Source: Methyloprofundus sp.
Lineage (GTDB): Bacteria; Pseudomonadota; Gammaproteobacteria; Methylococcales; Methylomonadaceae
DNA: 12,555 nucleotides
Assembly: GCA_013138555.1 (NCBI GenBank)
Contig: WTCN01000025.1
Coordinates: forward strand, 1-12,555
Direction of reading: 5' to 3'
Shown here: positions 1 through 6,372 of the stretch, piece after piece
Layout of the letters: the number at the start of each line of letters is the position of its first letter
How positions within the stretch are numbered: position 1 is the stretch's first letter
Notes under the pieces: generated by a model
Databases searched by the model: none
What the model was told of the DNA's origin: nothing
What the model saw: the letters and a program-made list of their open reading frames with translations, nothing else
Program-made: the position numbers and the translations under genes

Positions 1-1
1 T

Positions 2-1408
2 TTTGATCTATCAGCAGCAGACTGTCAAACGGATACTTTTACGCAAATATTTGCTGGCAATCAGTTAGCAAAAGGGATGCAGCCTTATGCGATGTGTTAT
101 GGCGGGCATCAGTTTGGACATTGGGCGGGGCAGCTAGGCGATGGGCGGGCGATTAATTTAGGTGAGGTAGTCAATCAAAATGGCGAACGCTGGGCAATGC
201 AGTTAAAAGGAGCAGGCCCTACACCGTACTCACGAACAGCCGATGGCTTAGCCGTTTTACGCTCTTCAGTACGTGAATTTTTGTGCAGTGAAGCAATGTA
301 TCACTTAGGTGTGCCTACGACAAGGGCTTTAAGTCTGGTGACGACCGGGGAACAAGTTGTTCGTGATATGTTTTACGATGGTCACCCAAAAGCTGAAATG
401 GGTGCGGTAGTTTGCCGTGTTGCCCCATCTTTTATTCGTTTTGGTAGTTTCGAAATTCATACAGCAAGAAATAATAATGAGCTACTACGCGAACTGGTTG
501 ATTATACGATTCGTACCGACTTTCCTCATTTAGGAGAGCCCAGTACCGAGGTATATTTGAAATGGTTTAATGAGGTCTGTGTTAAAACTGCTGCAATGAT
601 CGTGCATTGGCAGCGGGTAGGGTTTGTACATGGGGTGATGAATACCGATAATATGTCGATTCTGGGCTTAACCATTGATTATGGGCCTTATGGCTGGCTG
701 GATAATTATGATCCTGACTGGACCCCGAACACGACGGATAGAGAATATAGGCGGTATCGGTTTGGGAATCAGGCATCGATTGCCGGGTGGAATTTGAATC
801 AGTTAGCAAATGCCCTTTATCCTTTAATTGAACAAGTAGAACCTTTGCAAGAGGCGTTACATCTTTATAGCACGACGTTTATTGCAGGGTATCAAGCGAT
901 GATGAATGAAAAATTAGGTTTAGCCCTTGATACAGATAAAGCATTGCAGGATGATTTGTTGGAAATATTGGTTTTGACTGAAACCGATATGACTATTTTT
1001 TATCGCAAACTAGCGAATATTTCAACTGAGATTGAATTAAGTGATGAGCAATTATTATCTGAGTTACAAGCCGCTTATTATCAGCCTGAACAATTAAATA
1101 CGACGATTAAAGCACAGACAGTCAAATGGCTACGCCGTTATATTGCCAGAGTCCGGCAAGATAAAACAAGTGATAGACAGAGAAAACAGGCGATGAATTC
1201 AGTCAATCCAAAATATGTTATCAGAAACTATCTGGCTCAATTAGCGATTGATAAAGCAGAGCAGGGCGATAATAGTATGGTCACTGAGTTATTAGAGGTA
1301 TTACGTCACCCTTACGCTGAACAGCCGCAATACCAGAAATGGGCAGAAAAGCGTCCTGACTGGGCGCGGACTAAAGCAGGGTGTTCGATGTTGTCTTGTA
1401 GTTCTTAA
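2..1408 (+). CDS. selO: Protein adenylyltransferase SelO (5'-truncated by window edge)
   Basis: SelO (YdiU/UPF0061) is a pseudokinase-fold enzyme that transfers AMP from ATP to Ser/Thr/Tyr of proteins, linked to redox stress. The frame is open from base 2, so the Met at 77 is internal. About 468 codons are visible, and the family is about 480-550 residues, so only the N-terminus is missing. Visible signatures counted from Met77: GGHQFGHWAGQLGDGRA (9-25), KGAGPTPYSR (44-53), RVAPSFIRFGSFE (114-126), HGVMNTDNMS with the catalytic-base Asp (about 185-194), and DYGPYGW with the metal-binding Asp (about 202-208). The C-terminus GCSMLSCSS ends in the Cys-Ser-Ser that replaces Sec-Ser-Ser of animal SelO. 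From memory, E. coli SelO pairs this Cys with one in the segment after DYGP. Here that segment reads DWTPNTTD and has no Cys. rlmG follows after 26 bases on the same strand. Confidence 0.96.
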   Translation, partial: FDLSAADCQTDTFTQIFAGNQLAKGMQPYAMCYGGHQFGHWAGQLGDGRAINLGEVVNQNGERWAMQLKGAGPTPYSRTADGLAVLRSSVREFLCSEAMYHLGVPTTRALSLVTTGEQVVRDMFYDGHPKAEMGAVVCRVAPSFIRFGSFEIHTARNNNELLRELVDYTIRTDFPHLGEPSTEVYLKWFNEVCVKTAAMIVHWQRVGFVHGVMNTDNMSILGLTIDYGPYGWLDNYDPDWTPNTTDREYRRYRFGNQASIAGWNLNQLANALYPLIEQVEPLQEALHLYSTTFIAGYQAMMNEKLGLALDTDKALQDDLLEILVLTETDMTIFYRKLANISTEIELSDEQLLSELQAAYYQPEQLNTTIKAQTVKWLRRYIARVRQDKTSDRQRKQAMNSVNPKYVIRNYLAQLAIDKAEQGDNSMVTELLEVLRHPYAEQPQYQKWAEKRPDWARTKAGCSMLSCSS

Positions 1409-1434
1409 TAAGCAAGTCTATTTAAATAAATCTT

Positions 1435-2565
1435 ATGACAGACACTTATATACAGATTACTCAAGGGAAATTCCAGTTATTACGCTTTCCTATCGAAAAA
1501 CATGAACGTCTGCGTGCTTGGGATGCTGCGGATGAATATTTGTTAAATGATGTTGCCGCTAAAATAGATGCTATTGAAAATCCACGCGTTTTGATTATTA
1601 ATGATAGCTTTGGTGCTTTAGCGGTGGCACTACATGCAGTCAAGCCTTGTTGTATTTCTGATTCCTTTATCTCTCAGTTGGCAACAAGCGAAAATTTAGC
1701 ACTTAATCAGCTGGAAAGTGAGACTGTCCAGTTGTTTAATAGCCTGGATCTGCCATCAGGACCGTTTGATTTTATCTTGATTAAAGCACCCAAAACCCTG
1801 GCGTTTTTAGAAGATATTTTAACGCGTTTACAGGGCGCTTTAAGCCCTGATACTCAGGTTATTATTGCCGGTATGGTTAAGAATATGCCGGCCTCTGTCT
1901 GGCAGACATTAGAGCGTTTGGTGGGCAAAACGGTTCCGTCCAAAGCCGTAAAAAAGGCGCGCTTAATTTATGCGACTCCAGATGCACAGCGCATTGTGCC
2001 GACTAATGCTTACCCGGTCTGTTATCAACTGGAAAATACTGAGTACCGGATTTGTAATCATGCCAATGTTTTTTCTCATCAGCGCCTGGATATAGGGACA
2101 CGTTTTTTTCTTGATAATTTACCTGAAGATAATAAATATCAACAGGTTGTTGATTTAGGCTGTGGTAATGGGCTGGTCGGTTTAATATTCGCTGCCAAAA
2201 ATCCCAAGGCACATATTCAATTTATTGATGAGTCGTTTATGGCAGTCGCTTCAGCACAGCAAAATTTTGAGCATGCTTTTGATGATCGTAGTGCAAGCTT
2301 TATCACAAGGGATGCTTTAACAAATTTTGAGCCTGATTCTGTTGATTTAGTCTTATGTAACCCACCTTTTCATCAACAGAACACCATTGGAAACCATATT
2401 GCCGTGCGCATGTTTAAACAGGCAAAAAGCGTATTACGCACGGGCGGTGAATTATGGGTGATTGGTAATCGGCATCTGGGTTACCAGGCCAGTTTGCAAA
2501 AATATTTTTCTAAAGTAGAGCTACTCGCATCCAATGCTAAATTTATCATTGTTAAAGCCTTCTGA
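1435..2565 (+). CDS. rlmG: 23S rRNA (guanine(1835)-N(2))-methyltransferase RlmG
   Basis: This SAM-dependent enzyme (former name YgjO) methylates N2 of G1835 (E. coli numbering) in 23S rRNA. The 376-residue length matches the family (about 375-380). The N-terminal half is the degenerate, duplicated methyltransferase domain, with the family segment RAWDAADEYLL (27-37), NDSFGALAVAL (56-66) and KAPKTLAFLE (117-126). The C-terminal half is the catalytic class I domain. It has NHANVFSHQRLDIGTRFF (208-225), the SAM-binding DLGCGNG (240-246), the acidic FIDES (263-267) and the NPPFHQ motif (309-314) typical of N-methyltransferases acting on guanine or adenine exocyclic amines. The ATG at 1435 is preceded by no clear Shine-Dalgarno sequence. 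It lies 26 bases after the selO stop, so the two genes may be co-transcribed. The last 85 bases overlap, antisense, the 3' end of the DUF457 gene. There is no space for a terminator. Confidence 0.96.
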   Translation: MTDTYIQITQGKFQLLRFPIEKHERLRAWDAADEYLLNDVAAKIDAIENPRVLIINDSFGALAVALHAVKPCCISDSFISQLATSENLALNQLESETVQLFNSLDLPSGPFDFILIKAPKTLAFLEDILTRLQGALSPDTQVIIAGMVKNMPASVWQTLERLVGKTVPSKAVKKARLIYATPDAQRIVPTNAYPVCYQLENTEYRICNHANVFSHQRLDIGTRFFLDNLPEDNKYQQVVDLGCGNGLVGLIFAAKNPKAHIQFIDESFMAVASAQQNFEHAFDDRSASFITRDALTNFEPDSVDLVLCNPPFHQQNTIGNHIAVRMFKQAKSVLRTGGELWVIGNRHLGYQASLQKYFSKVELLASNAKFIIVKAF

Positions 2566-3200
2566 TTTTTAAAGGGGAAAGCAGGGGTATGGAGATAGAG
2601 CAGGGTGCAGGCAAAAAACATAGCGAATGAAGCATGTAGATAGCGTAGACTAAAGAGTTTAAACGCTGTACCAAAAGAACGTTTAAATTTTGCATTGCTT
2701 AAATCAACGCTGTAAAGTTCATCTAGCAGCAAATGGATGATAAAACCGAAGCCGACAAATAAACCACTCATCCAGGCAAAATAAATGGCGCTATGAAAGA
2801 TAGTATGGCTAATGCAAACGGTGAGCAAAGTGAAAAAACCAGCACTGAGAAGAGAGTGGAAAACCCCTCGGTGTACGGTAAGAGATTTAAAGATAGCAAG
2901 AATGGGAAAACGTACGATTAAAAAAGCACCGCTGGCAATAATAAATAAATACTGCATTGCATACTGATCTTTATAAGTCAAGATGGCTATGAGTGCTGCT
3001 AATATGGCTAAAGCATTAAAGAGCAATTTAAGCGGACGTGAATTATCTGAATCAATGTCGGGCAGTAGTCCACCTACCGTGCCTAGAAAAATAAACCAGG
3101 GTATATAAAATAACTCAATCAGATTGTTGTTATATGCAGTTGCGGCTGCAGTGCCACTGGCACCGGCTGCGACAAAAAGATGAGTGTTAAAATTTGCCAT
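2481..3200 (-). CDS. Membrane-bound putative metal-dependent hydrolase, DUF457 (YdjM/YbcI-like)
   Basis: A 239-residue inner-membrane protein of the LexA-regulated YdjM/YbcI/YvsG family, whose substrate is unknown. Candidate metal ligands lie in the family pattern: H7 in NTHLFVAAG, GGLLPDIDSDNS (43-54), VHRGVFHS (109-116) and HLLLDELYSVD (156-166). Between these are hydrophobic stretches consistent with about five or six transmembrane segments (about 28-46, 61-76, 84-103, 117-135, 138-160 and 190-207). The ATG at 3200 is followed directly by the family-typical MANFNTH start. The last ~28 residues are encoded antisense to the end of rlmG. This tail is hydrophilic, with no recognisable motif, and could be a late extension after loss of an earlier stop. 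Upstream on this strand lie several hairpins (3258-3321). I saw no clear LexA box. Family assignment is firm, function is not. Confidence 0.87.
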   Translation of the reverse strand: MANFNTHLFVAAGASGTAAATAYNNNLIELFYIPWFIFLGTVGGLLPDIDSDNSRPLKLLFNALAILAALIAILTYKDQYAMQYLFIIASGAFLIVRFPILAIFKSLTVHRGVFHSLLSAGFFTLLTVCISHTIFHSAIYFAWMSGLFVGFGFIIHLLLDELYSVDLSNAKFKRSFGTAFKLFSLRYLHASFAMFFACTLLYLHTPAFPFKNQKALTMINLALDASSSTLEKYFCKLAW

Positions 3201-3257
3201 ATATAAGATCGGTATTTATTATAAAAATGTTTTAGGTACATATACACACGCTTTTTT

Positions 3258-3321
3258 GTTGCTGCGGATTTATCCGTAGCGACTGCCTTAGCAGGTGTTG
3301 AACTAGGCGAGCGGTTCAACA
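3258..3321. repeat. Three consecutive stem-loops (REP-like cluster)
   Basis: Three inverted repeats follow each other within 64 bases. The first has 12-base arms (3258-3269 and 3272-3283, 10 of 12 complementary, 2-base loop) around GCGGATTTATCCG. The second is CTGC/GCAG (3283-3286 and 3291-3294). The third has perfect 8-base arms TGTTGAAC (3296-3303) and GTTCAACA (3314-3321) with a 10-base loop. They lie 58-121 bases upstream of the DUF457 start on its transcript side. No T-run follows in either direction, so they do not look like a Rho-independent terminator. They may be a compound REP element or a structured 5' leader. Confidence 0.55.
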
Positions 3322-3409
3322 TAATACCCTATAAACTTAGTCTAATACGAGCGACTGATCAGCATTAAATATAAATTACCAAATGTTAAGTTACAATACA
3401 TGGGGACTT

Positions 3410-3474
3410 AGGAACGCGCACGAAATAAACACTTCCAGTGCAATAGTTGTAAAGTTTATTTCCTGCGTGCTCCT
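3410..3474. repeat. Imperfect inverted repeat in the yigZ leader
   Basis: The 21-base arms at 3410-3430 (AGGAACGCGCACGAAATAAAC) and 3454-3474 are complementary at 18 of 21 positions, with a 23-base spacer. The right arm ends 14 bases before the AAGGAG ribosome binding site of yigZ. On the yigZ transcript this would form a long stem just upstream of the start. Such arms are typical of short non-autonomous intergenic repeats. Whether it also affects yigZ expression cannot be seen from the sequence. Confidence 0.6.
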
Positions 3475-3501
3475 TTGTAATTGTTTTCAAGGAGTTGTGT
3501 A

Positions 3502-4074
3502 ATGCTGTGTGTTAAGGCACCCGTAAATAGAGAAGAAATAATCAAAAAGTCACGATTTATTGGCTTAATTTATCCTTGTATCAGTGAGATAGAGGCAGCT
3601 ACTTATATAAATACACAGCGTATTGAACATCCCTCTGCAAATCATATCGCTTTTGCCTACCGTATTAAAACAGAGCAAGGCACAGTGTGCCGTTTTCATG
3701 ATGCAGGTGAGCCTTCAGGTACGGCAGGAAAGCCTATCTATAGCTATATTGAAGGACACGATCTGATTAATATTGTATGTATTGTAGTGCGTTATTTTGG
3801 GGGAGTTAAATTGGGAGCCGGTGGATTGACTCGTGCTTATGGGAATGCTGCTAAACAGGCTATCAAAGCAGCTGACATCATTGAGTTTATTGAGCTGGCT
3901 ACATTGTCTATTGTGTTGGACTATAAGCAATTACAACAGTTTGAATATACTTTAAAAAAGTTTTCTGGAAAAATTATCAGTAAGGATTTTGCCGGGCAAG
4001 TCAAATTGCTGATACAGTTGCCTGAAAGTCAGGCTGATGAGTTGTTACAAATTTTTCCTGGGCAAATATCGTAG
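3502..4074 (+). CDS. yigZ: YigZ / IMPACT family (UPF0029) protein
   Basis: A 190-residue member of the conserved YigZ/IMPACT family. Eukaryotic IMPACT binds GCN1 and tunes translational stress signalling. The bacterial role is unsettled, although a link to translation or RNA is often proposed from the ribosomal-protein-S5-like fold. I chose the ATG at 3502 because AAGGAG lies at 3489-3494, 7 bases upstream. A TTG 21 bases further up would place the Shine-Dalgarno inside the gene. The N-terminal domain carries the family signature: HPSANHIAFAYRI (43-55), DAGEPSGTAGKPI (67-79; usually DDGEP), and VVRYFGGVKLGAGGLTRAYG (95-114). The C-terminal ~65 residues form the smaller, variable ferredoxin-like domain. 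The TAG stop sits at the first bases of the intergenic repeat GTAGGTTGGG. The gene is convergent with the dodecin gene. Confidence 0.93.
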   Translation: MLCVKAPVNREEIIKKSRFIGLIYPCISEIEAATYINTQRIEHPSANHIAFAYRIKTEQGTVCRFHDAGEPSGTAGKPIYSYIEGHDLINIVCIVVRYFGGVKLGAGGLTRAYGNAAKQAIKAADIIEFIELATLSIVLDYKQLQQFEYTLKKFSGKIISKDFAGQVKLLIQLPESQADELLQIFPGQIS

Positions 4075-4162
4075 GTTGGGCTGCCGTCTTTTTGGCAACC
4101 CAACAATTCAATTAACCGACCTATATACTTGAAAATGTTGGGTTGGTAGCCGCCCACCCTAT
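4071..4162. repeat. Inverted pair of GTAGGTTGGG-type palindromic repeats
   Basis: The left unit (4071-4106) folds on itself: GTTGGGCTGCC (4075-4085) and GGCAACCCAAC (4094-4104) are complementary at 10 of 11 positions around an 8-base loop. The right unit (4136-4162) is a related sequence in the opposite orientation. It shares TGTTGGGTT and a degenerate GTAGG-like end read on the other strand. The pair therefore resembles a two-unit REP element. It fills most of the gap between convergent yigZ and dodecin genes and could serve as a two-way transcription barrier, but there is no T-tract. The left unit provides the yigZ stop codon. Confidence 0.65.
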
Positions 4163-4186
4163 ATTCAAGTCACATTTGCAGATAAA

Positions 4187-4396
4187 TCAATCTCCTAGAG
4201 TGAAGCCAACCTTAATCGTTACTTGCCAATGTGCAATTTTACCTTCATCTATATGGCCGCGAGTTTCTATAACCTCGAACCAGCGCATATTGTGAATTGT
4301 CTGTGCAGCCCTGGCGATTGCATTCTCGATTGCGTCTTGAATACCAACGGAAGATGAGCCTGTTAATTCGATTTTTTTATAAGTATGATCATTCAT
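4187..4396 (-). CDS. Dodecin family flavin-binding protein
   Basis: Dodecins are ~70-residue proteins that assemble into hollow dodecamers and bind flavins (FMN, riboflavin), acting as flavin buffers or stores. This 69-residue protein has the full family pattern: YKKIELTGSSSVGIQDAIENAI (6-27), the helix ending in RAAQTIHNMRWFEV with the flavin-stacking Trp39, ETRGHI (44-49), and the last strand HWQVTIKVGF (56-65) with Gln58 in the position that contacts the flavin ring in archaeal dodecin. The ATG at 4396 gives the usual MNDHTYKKIEL start. The Shine-Dalgarno is only weakly purine-rich (AGAGAG). The gene stands alone, divergent from the alpha/beta hydrolase and convergent with yigZ. No riboswitch-like structure is apparent upstream. 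Confidence 0.94.
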   Translation of the reverse strand: MNDHTYKKIELTGSSSVGIQDAIENAIARAAQTIHNMRWFEVIETRGHIDEGKIAHWQVTIKVGFTLGD

Positions 4397-4517
4397 ATTG
4401 ATACTCTCTATAAGTGGATTTTGGGGGAGATGCAGGTATTATTATGTGCTTACAGGCAAGCAGAAATTAATCATCAAATTACCTTAATCGACTGCGCCTA
4501 GAACCTACAAATGATGA

Positions 4518-4552
4518 TGTCAGGTGTTTTAATTATTTTTAATTAACTGACA
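4518..4552. promoter_or_regulatory. Two-part AT-rich hairpin in the divergent dodecin / hydrolase gap
   Basis: Outer arms TGTCAG (4518-4523) and CTGACA (4547-4552) enclose inner arms TTAATTA (4529-4535) and TAATTAA (4540-4546), perfectly complementary with a 4-base loop and a 5-base bulge on the left side. It lies 122 bases upstream of the dodecin start and 95 bases upstream of the hydrolase start. It may be an operator for either gene, a remnant terminator, or chance in an AT-rich stretch. Confidence 0.25.
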
Positions 4553-4647
4553 GTGTAAACTTAAATTGCATGATTGTCCTTATTATTCTATGGCTAAAGC
4601 AGTAAAATAAACGATTAATATTAATTTTAGCTGTATAGGTGAATTTA

Positions 4648-5310
4648 ATGATACGACTACTTTTCTTTGCTTTAGCGGTTTTTTCCAGTTTCAGTTTATC
4701 TGCTAAAGAAGTTAGCTTTGTCACGGATGATCAAGCCACAATTTATGCAGAGTATCAAAAACGTGGCTCTCATGCAGTGCTACTCGCACATGGCGCTATC
4801 TTTGATAAAGAGAGCTGGGGTAAATTCGCACAGGATTTACTCGCGCAAAATTACACTGTGCTGGCAATAGACTTTAGGGGCTATGGCAAGTCAACGTTCG
4901 GGAAGCAACCCCGTGCCTTGTATAAAGATATTTTAGCGGGTGTGCAATTTTTAAAAGCCGAACAAGGCATTCGTAAAATAACGCTATTAGGTGCAAGTAT
5001 GGGGGGAGCTGCCGCAGCAAAGGCAGATGTCTATGCGGCATCCGGGAGTATTGATCAGCTCATTTTATTATCACCTGCAAGTATTTTTCAGCCTGAAAAG
5101 CTAAGCGGGCAGTTATTATTTATCGCCAGTGAAGACGAACATCTGGTAACAGCACTACGCTCTTCTTTTGACCAGGCACCTCAACCGAAAGCACTTAAAT
5201 TAATCGCTGGCAGTGCACATGCGCAACATATATTTAAAACATCTCAAGCTGAACTGTTAACAAAAATAATTTTAGACTTCCTGGCAGATAAACAGAGTAA
5301 AGTTAATTAA
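4648..5310 (+). CDS. Exported alpha/beta hydrolase
   Basis: A 220-residue single-domain alpha/beta hydrolase with an N-terminal signal peptide (MIRLLFFALAVFSSFSLSA, likely cut before KEV), so probably periplasmic. I chose the ATG at 4648 because AGGTG lies 6 bases upstream. An in-frame GTG 9 bases earlier would include the Shine-Dalgarno. Catalytic features: oxyanion-side LLAHGAIFD (45-53), nucleophile elbow GASMGG with Ser117, likely acid in ASEDEH (Glu162 or Asp163), and likely His191 or His194 in GSAHAQHIF. DFRGYGKS (75-82) is the usual strand-4 loop. There is no lid domain. The substrate is unknown; a small ester or lactone is an inference from the fold and size. It opens a run of three genes for exported proteins, with a 36-base gap to the next. 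Confidence 0.85.
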   Translation: MIRLLFFALAVFSSFSLSAKEVSFVTDDQATIYAEYQKRGSHAVLLAHGAIFDKESWGKFAQDLLAQNYTVLAIDFRGYGKSTFGKQPRALYKDILAGVQFLKAEQGIRKITLLGASMGGAAAAKADVYAASGSIDQLILLSPASIFQPEKLSGQLLFIASEDEHLVTALRSSFDQAPQPKALKLIAGSAHAQHIFKTSQAELLTKIILDFLADKQSKVN

Positions 5311-5346
5311 AGTTTGAAAATAGTCAGCCTAATATGGGAGTGATCC

Positions 5347-5736
5347 ATGACTTTAAAAACCAGGTTTTTTATCCCTGCTTTTTTTATTTCTGTTATTAGC
5401 TGTGCGATTCCTATACAGCAAGGAGCAGAAACTGTGCAACTTATTTATGCAAAACCAAACACAGAAACGTGCCGGTTTTTAGGTCAGACTTCAGCATCTG
5501 ACGGTGGCATGGTTTCAGGAGACTTTATGTCTGATGCCAAAATTCATAAAAGTACCGCTAATTTAATGAAAAACAAGGCATATGAAATGGGGGGAAATGT
5601 TGTTTATATACAGCAGCAATTCAATAAAAATGAGAAATTAACGAATACCATGACGAACCAAACGATGCTTGGCTTTGTTTATCAATGCGAGGACATTAAA
5701 TATATTAAGCTTGAAGAAATTCAAGTGCTAGAATAA
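5347..5736 (+). CDS. DUF4156-like lipoprotein
   Basis: A 129-residue lipoprotein precursor. The signal peptide ends in the lipobox VISC with Cys19 as the lipidated residue; the following residues AI do not suggest inner-membrane retention. The mature part resembles the DUF4156 (YjeI-like) family: an early strand around TVQLIYAKP, CRFLGQTSASDGG (about 42-54), and the ANLMKNKAYEMGGNVVYIQ segment (about 72-90), which matches that family's 'A-x-x-x-L-K-N-x-A-x-x-M-G-A-N' pattern. Two further Cys (the one in ETCRF and the one in VYQCED) could form a disulfide. A GGAG lies 6-7 bases before the ATG. Function unknown. It sits between the hydrolase and a small secreted protein, suggesting an envelope operon. 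Confidence 0.8.
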   Translation: MTLKTRFFIPAFFISVISCAIPIQQGAETVQLIYAKPNTETCRFLGQTSASDGGMVSGDFMSDAKIHKSTANLMKNKAYEMGGNVVYIQQQFNKNEKLTNTMTNQTMLGFVYQCEDIKYIKLEEIQVLE

Positions 5737-5764
5737 TTTTTTTCAATGAATGGGAGATTTTCTG

Positions 5765-6112
5765 ATGATGAATTTTATATGTAAACAGAACTGTATTCGA
5801 TTTGCACAATGCGTTTTTGTTATTTTATCGACCTTTCTGATGACGTTATCTGCCGTCGCGGGTGAAGACAATAACCGTTATCAGGCGACTGTATTGCATG
5901 AAGGAGGCCAGGGAAACCAGTTTGGGAAATTACTTCCCAAGGTCTTTATTATTGATTCGAAAGATGGGCATATGTGGATTCTGGATCATAACAGTAAACT
6001 TCATAATCCCAAAAAAGGTAGCTTTGCTTTAGGTTCTGTACTGACGTACCAAGGGCGTGTGCGGCCTGGTAAGAAAATGGGCGAAGTGATTGAGCAGGCT
6101 GAAAGCTGGTGA
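5765..6112 (+). CDS. Small secreted protein of unknown function
   Basis: A 115-residue protein with a signal peptide: Lys/Arg-containing start MMNFICKQNCIRF, hydrophobic core VFVILSTFLMTLS, and a likely cut at AVA before GEDNN. I chose the ATG at 5765 (a second follows at 5768) because GGGAG lies 8 bases upstream. The ATG at 5750 would swallow that site. The mature ~80 residues contain no cysteine and carry GGQGNQFGKLLPKVFIID, DGHMWILDHN and GSVLTYQGRVRPGKKMGE, alternating short strands and turns that suggest a small beta-barrel. I do not recognise a named family. It follows the DUF4156-like lipoprotein gene after 28 bases and is probably co-transcribed with it. Confidence 0.72.
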   Translation: MMNFICKQNCIRFAQCVFVILSTFLMTLSAVAGEDNNRYQATVLHEGGQGNQFGKLLPKVFIIDSKDGHMWILDHNSKLHNPKKGSFALGSVLTYQGRVRPGKKMGEVIEQAESW

Positions 6113-6166
6113 TAGCAGTACATGGCGCGTTAGTACAGCACAGCCTGTAAGTTTGCTAATATCCTT

Positions 6167-6221
6167 GGAAGCGGGGTCTTCAGCCCCGCATTGAGACAGC
6201 GGGGCTGAAGACCCCGCCTCC
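6167..6221. repeat. Long GC-rich palindrome (23-base arms)
   Basis: Arms 6167-6189 and 6199-6221 are complementary at 22 of 23 positions, including a perfect 19-base core built on GCGGGGTCTTCAGCCCCGC, with the 9-base loop ATTGAGACA. It is far more GC-rich than its surroundings and lies alone in the 260-base gap between the envelope genes and the redox cassette. No T-run follows on either strand, so it is not a canonical Rho-independent terminator, although the stem could still halt or stabilise transcripts. It looks like an intact, recently inserted or conserved intergenic repeat of the REP kind. Confidence 0.8.
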
Positions 6222-6294
6222 AGGTTGTACGAAATCGTTGAAAATTGATCTATATCATTTACATGGGAAAAAGCAGGTATTAATATTCCATAGT

Positions 6295-6300
6295 TATACT
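6295..6300 (+). promoter_or_regulatory. Candidate -10 element upstream of the redox cassette
   Basis: TATACT matches the sigma-70 -10 consensus at 5 of 6 positions and lies 72 bases before the cassette's first ATG, downstream of the long palindrome. No good -35 is present at 16-18 bases. This is a weak visual candidate only, relevant because the four-gene cassette needs its own promoter if the palindrome blocks read-through. Confidence 0.2.
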
Positions 6301-6372
6301 CTTTGCCTCGCATTACGCTAAGTATCATACGCAGACTAAAGTCCGCGCAACCACACAAATCAGGAAAACTTA

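Larger units (their letters stand above)
3201..3501. other. Divergent intergenic region with two hairpin clusters
   Basis: This 301-base space separates the divergent DUF457 (-) and yigZ (+) genes, so it should hold both promoters. I could not pick out a convincing -35/-10 pair by eye. It holds two separate structured elements, listed on their own: three consecutive stem-loops at 3258-3321 nearer the DUF457 gene, and one long imperfect inverted repeat at 3410-3474 ending just before the yigZ ribosome binding site. A short - strand reading frame begins with ATG at 3322 and runs into the DUF457 gene in another frame. I see no homology in it and treat it as chance. Confidence 0.6.

Noticed and set aside
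3119..3322. Small - strand reading frame over the DUF457 start region
   Set aside because: It has no recognisable motif, overlaps hairpin repeats and the conserved DUF457 N-terminus in another frame, and has no clear ribosome binding site.
3481..3504. TTG at 3481 as the yigZ start
   Set aside because: AAGGAG at 3489-3494 is correctly spaced for the ATG at 3502 and would fall inside the coding sequence if TTG were used.
6167..6221. Rho-independent terminator at the long palindrome
   Set aside because: No T-rich tract follows the stem on either strand. It is better described as an intergenic palindromic repeat.
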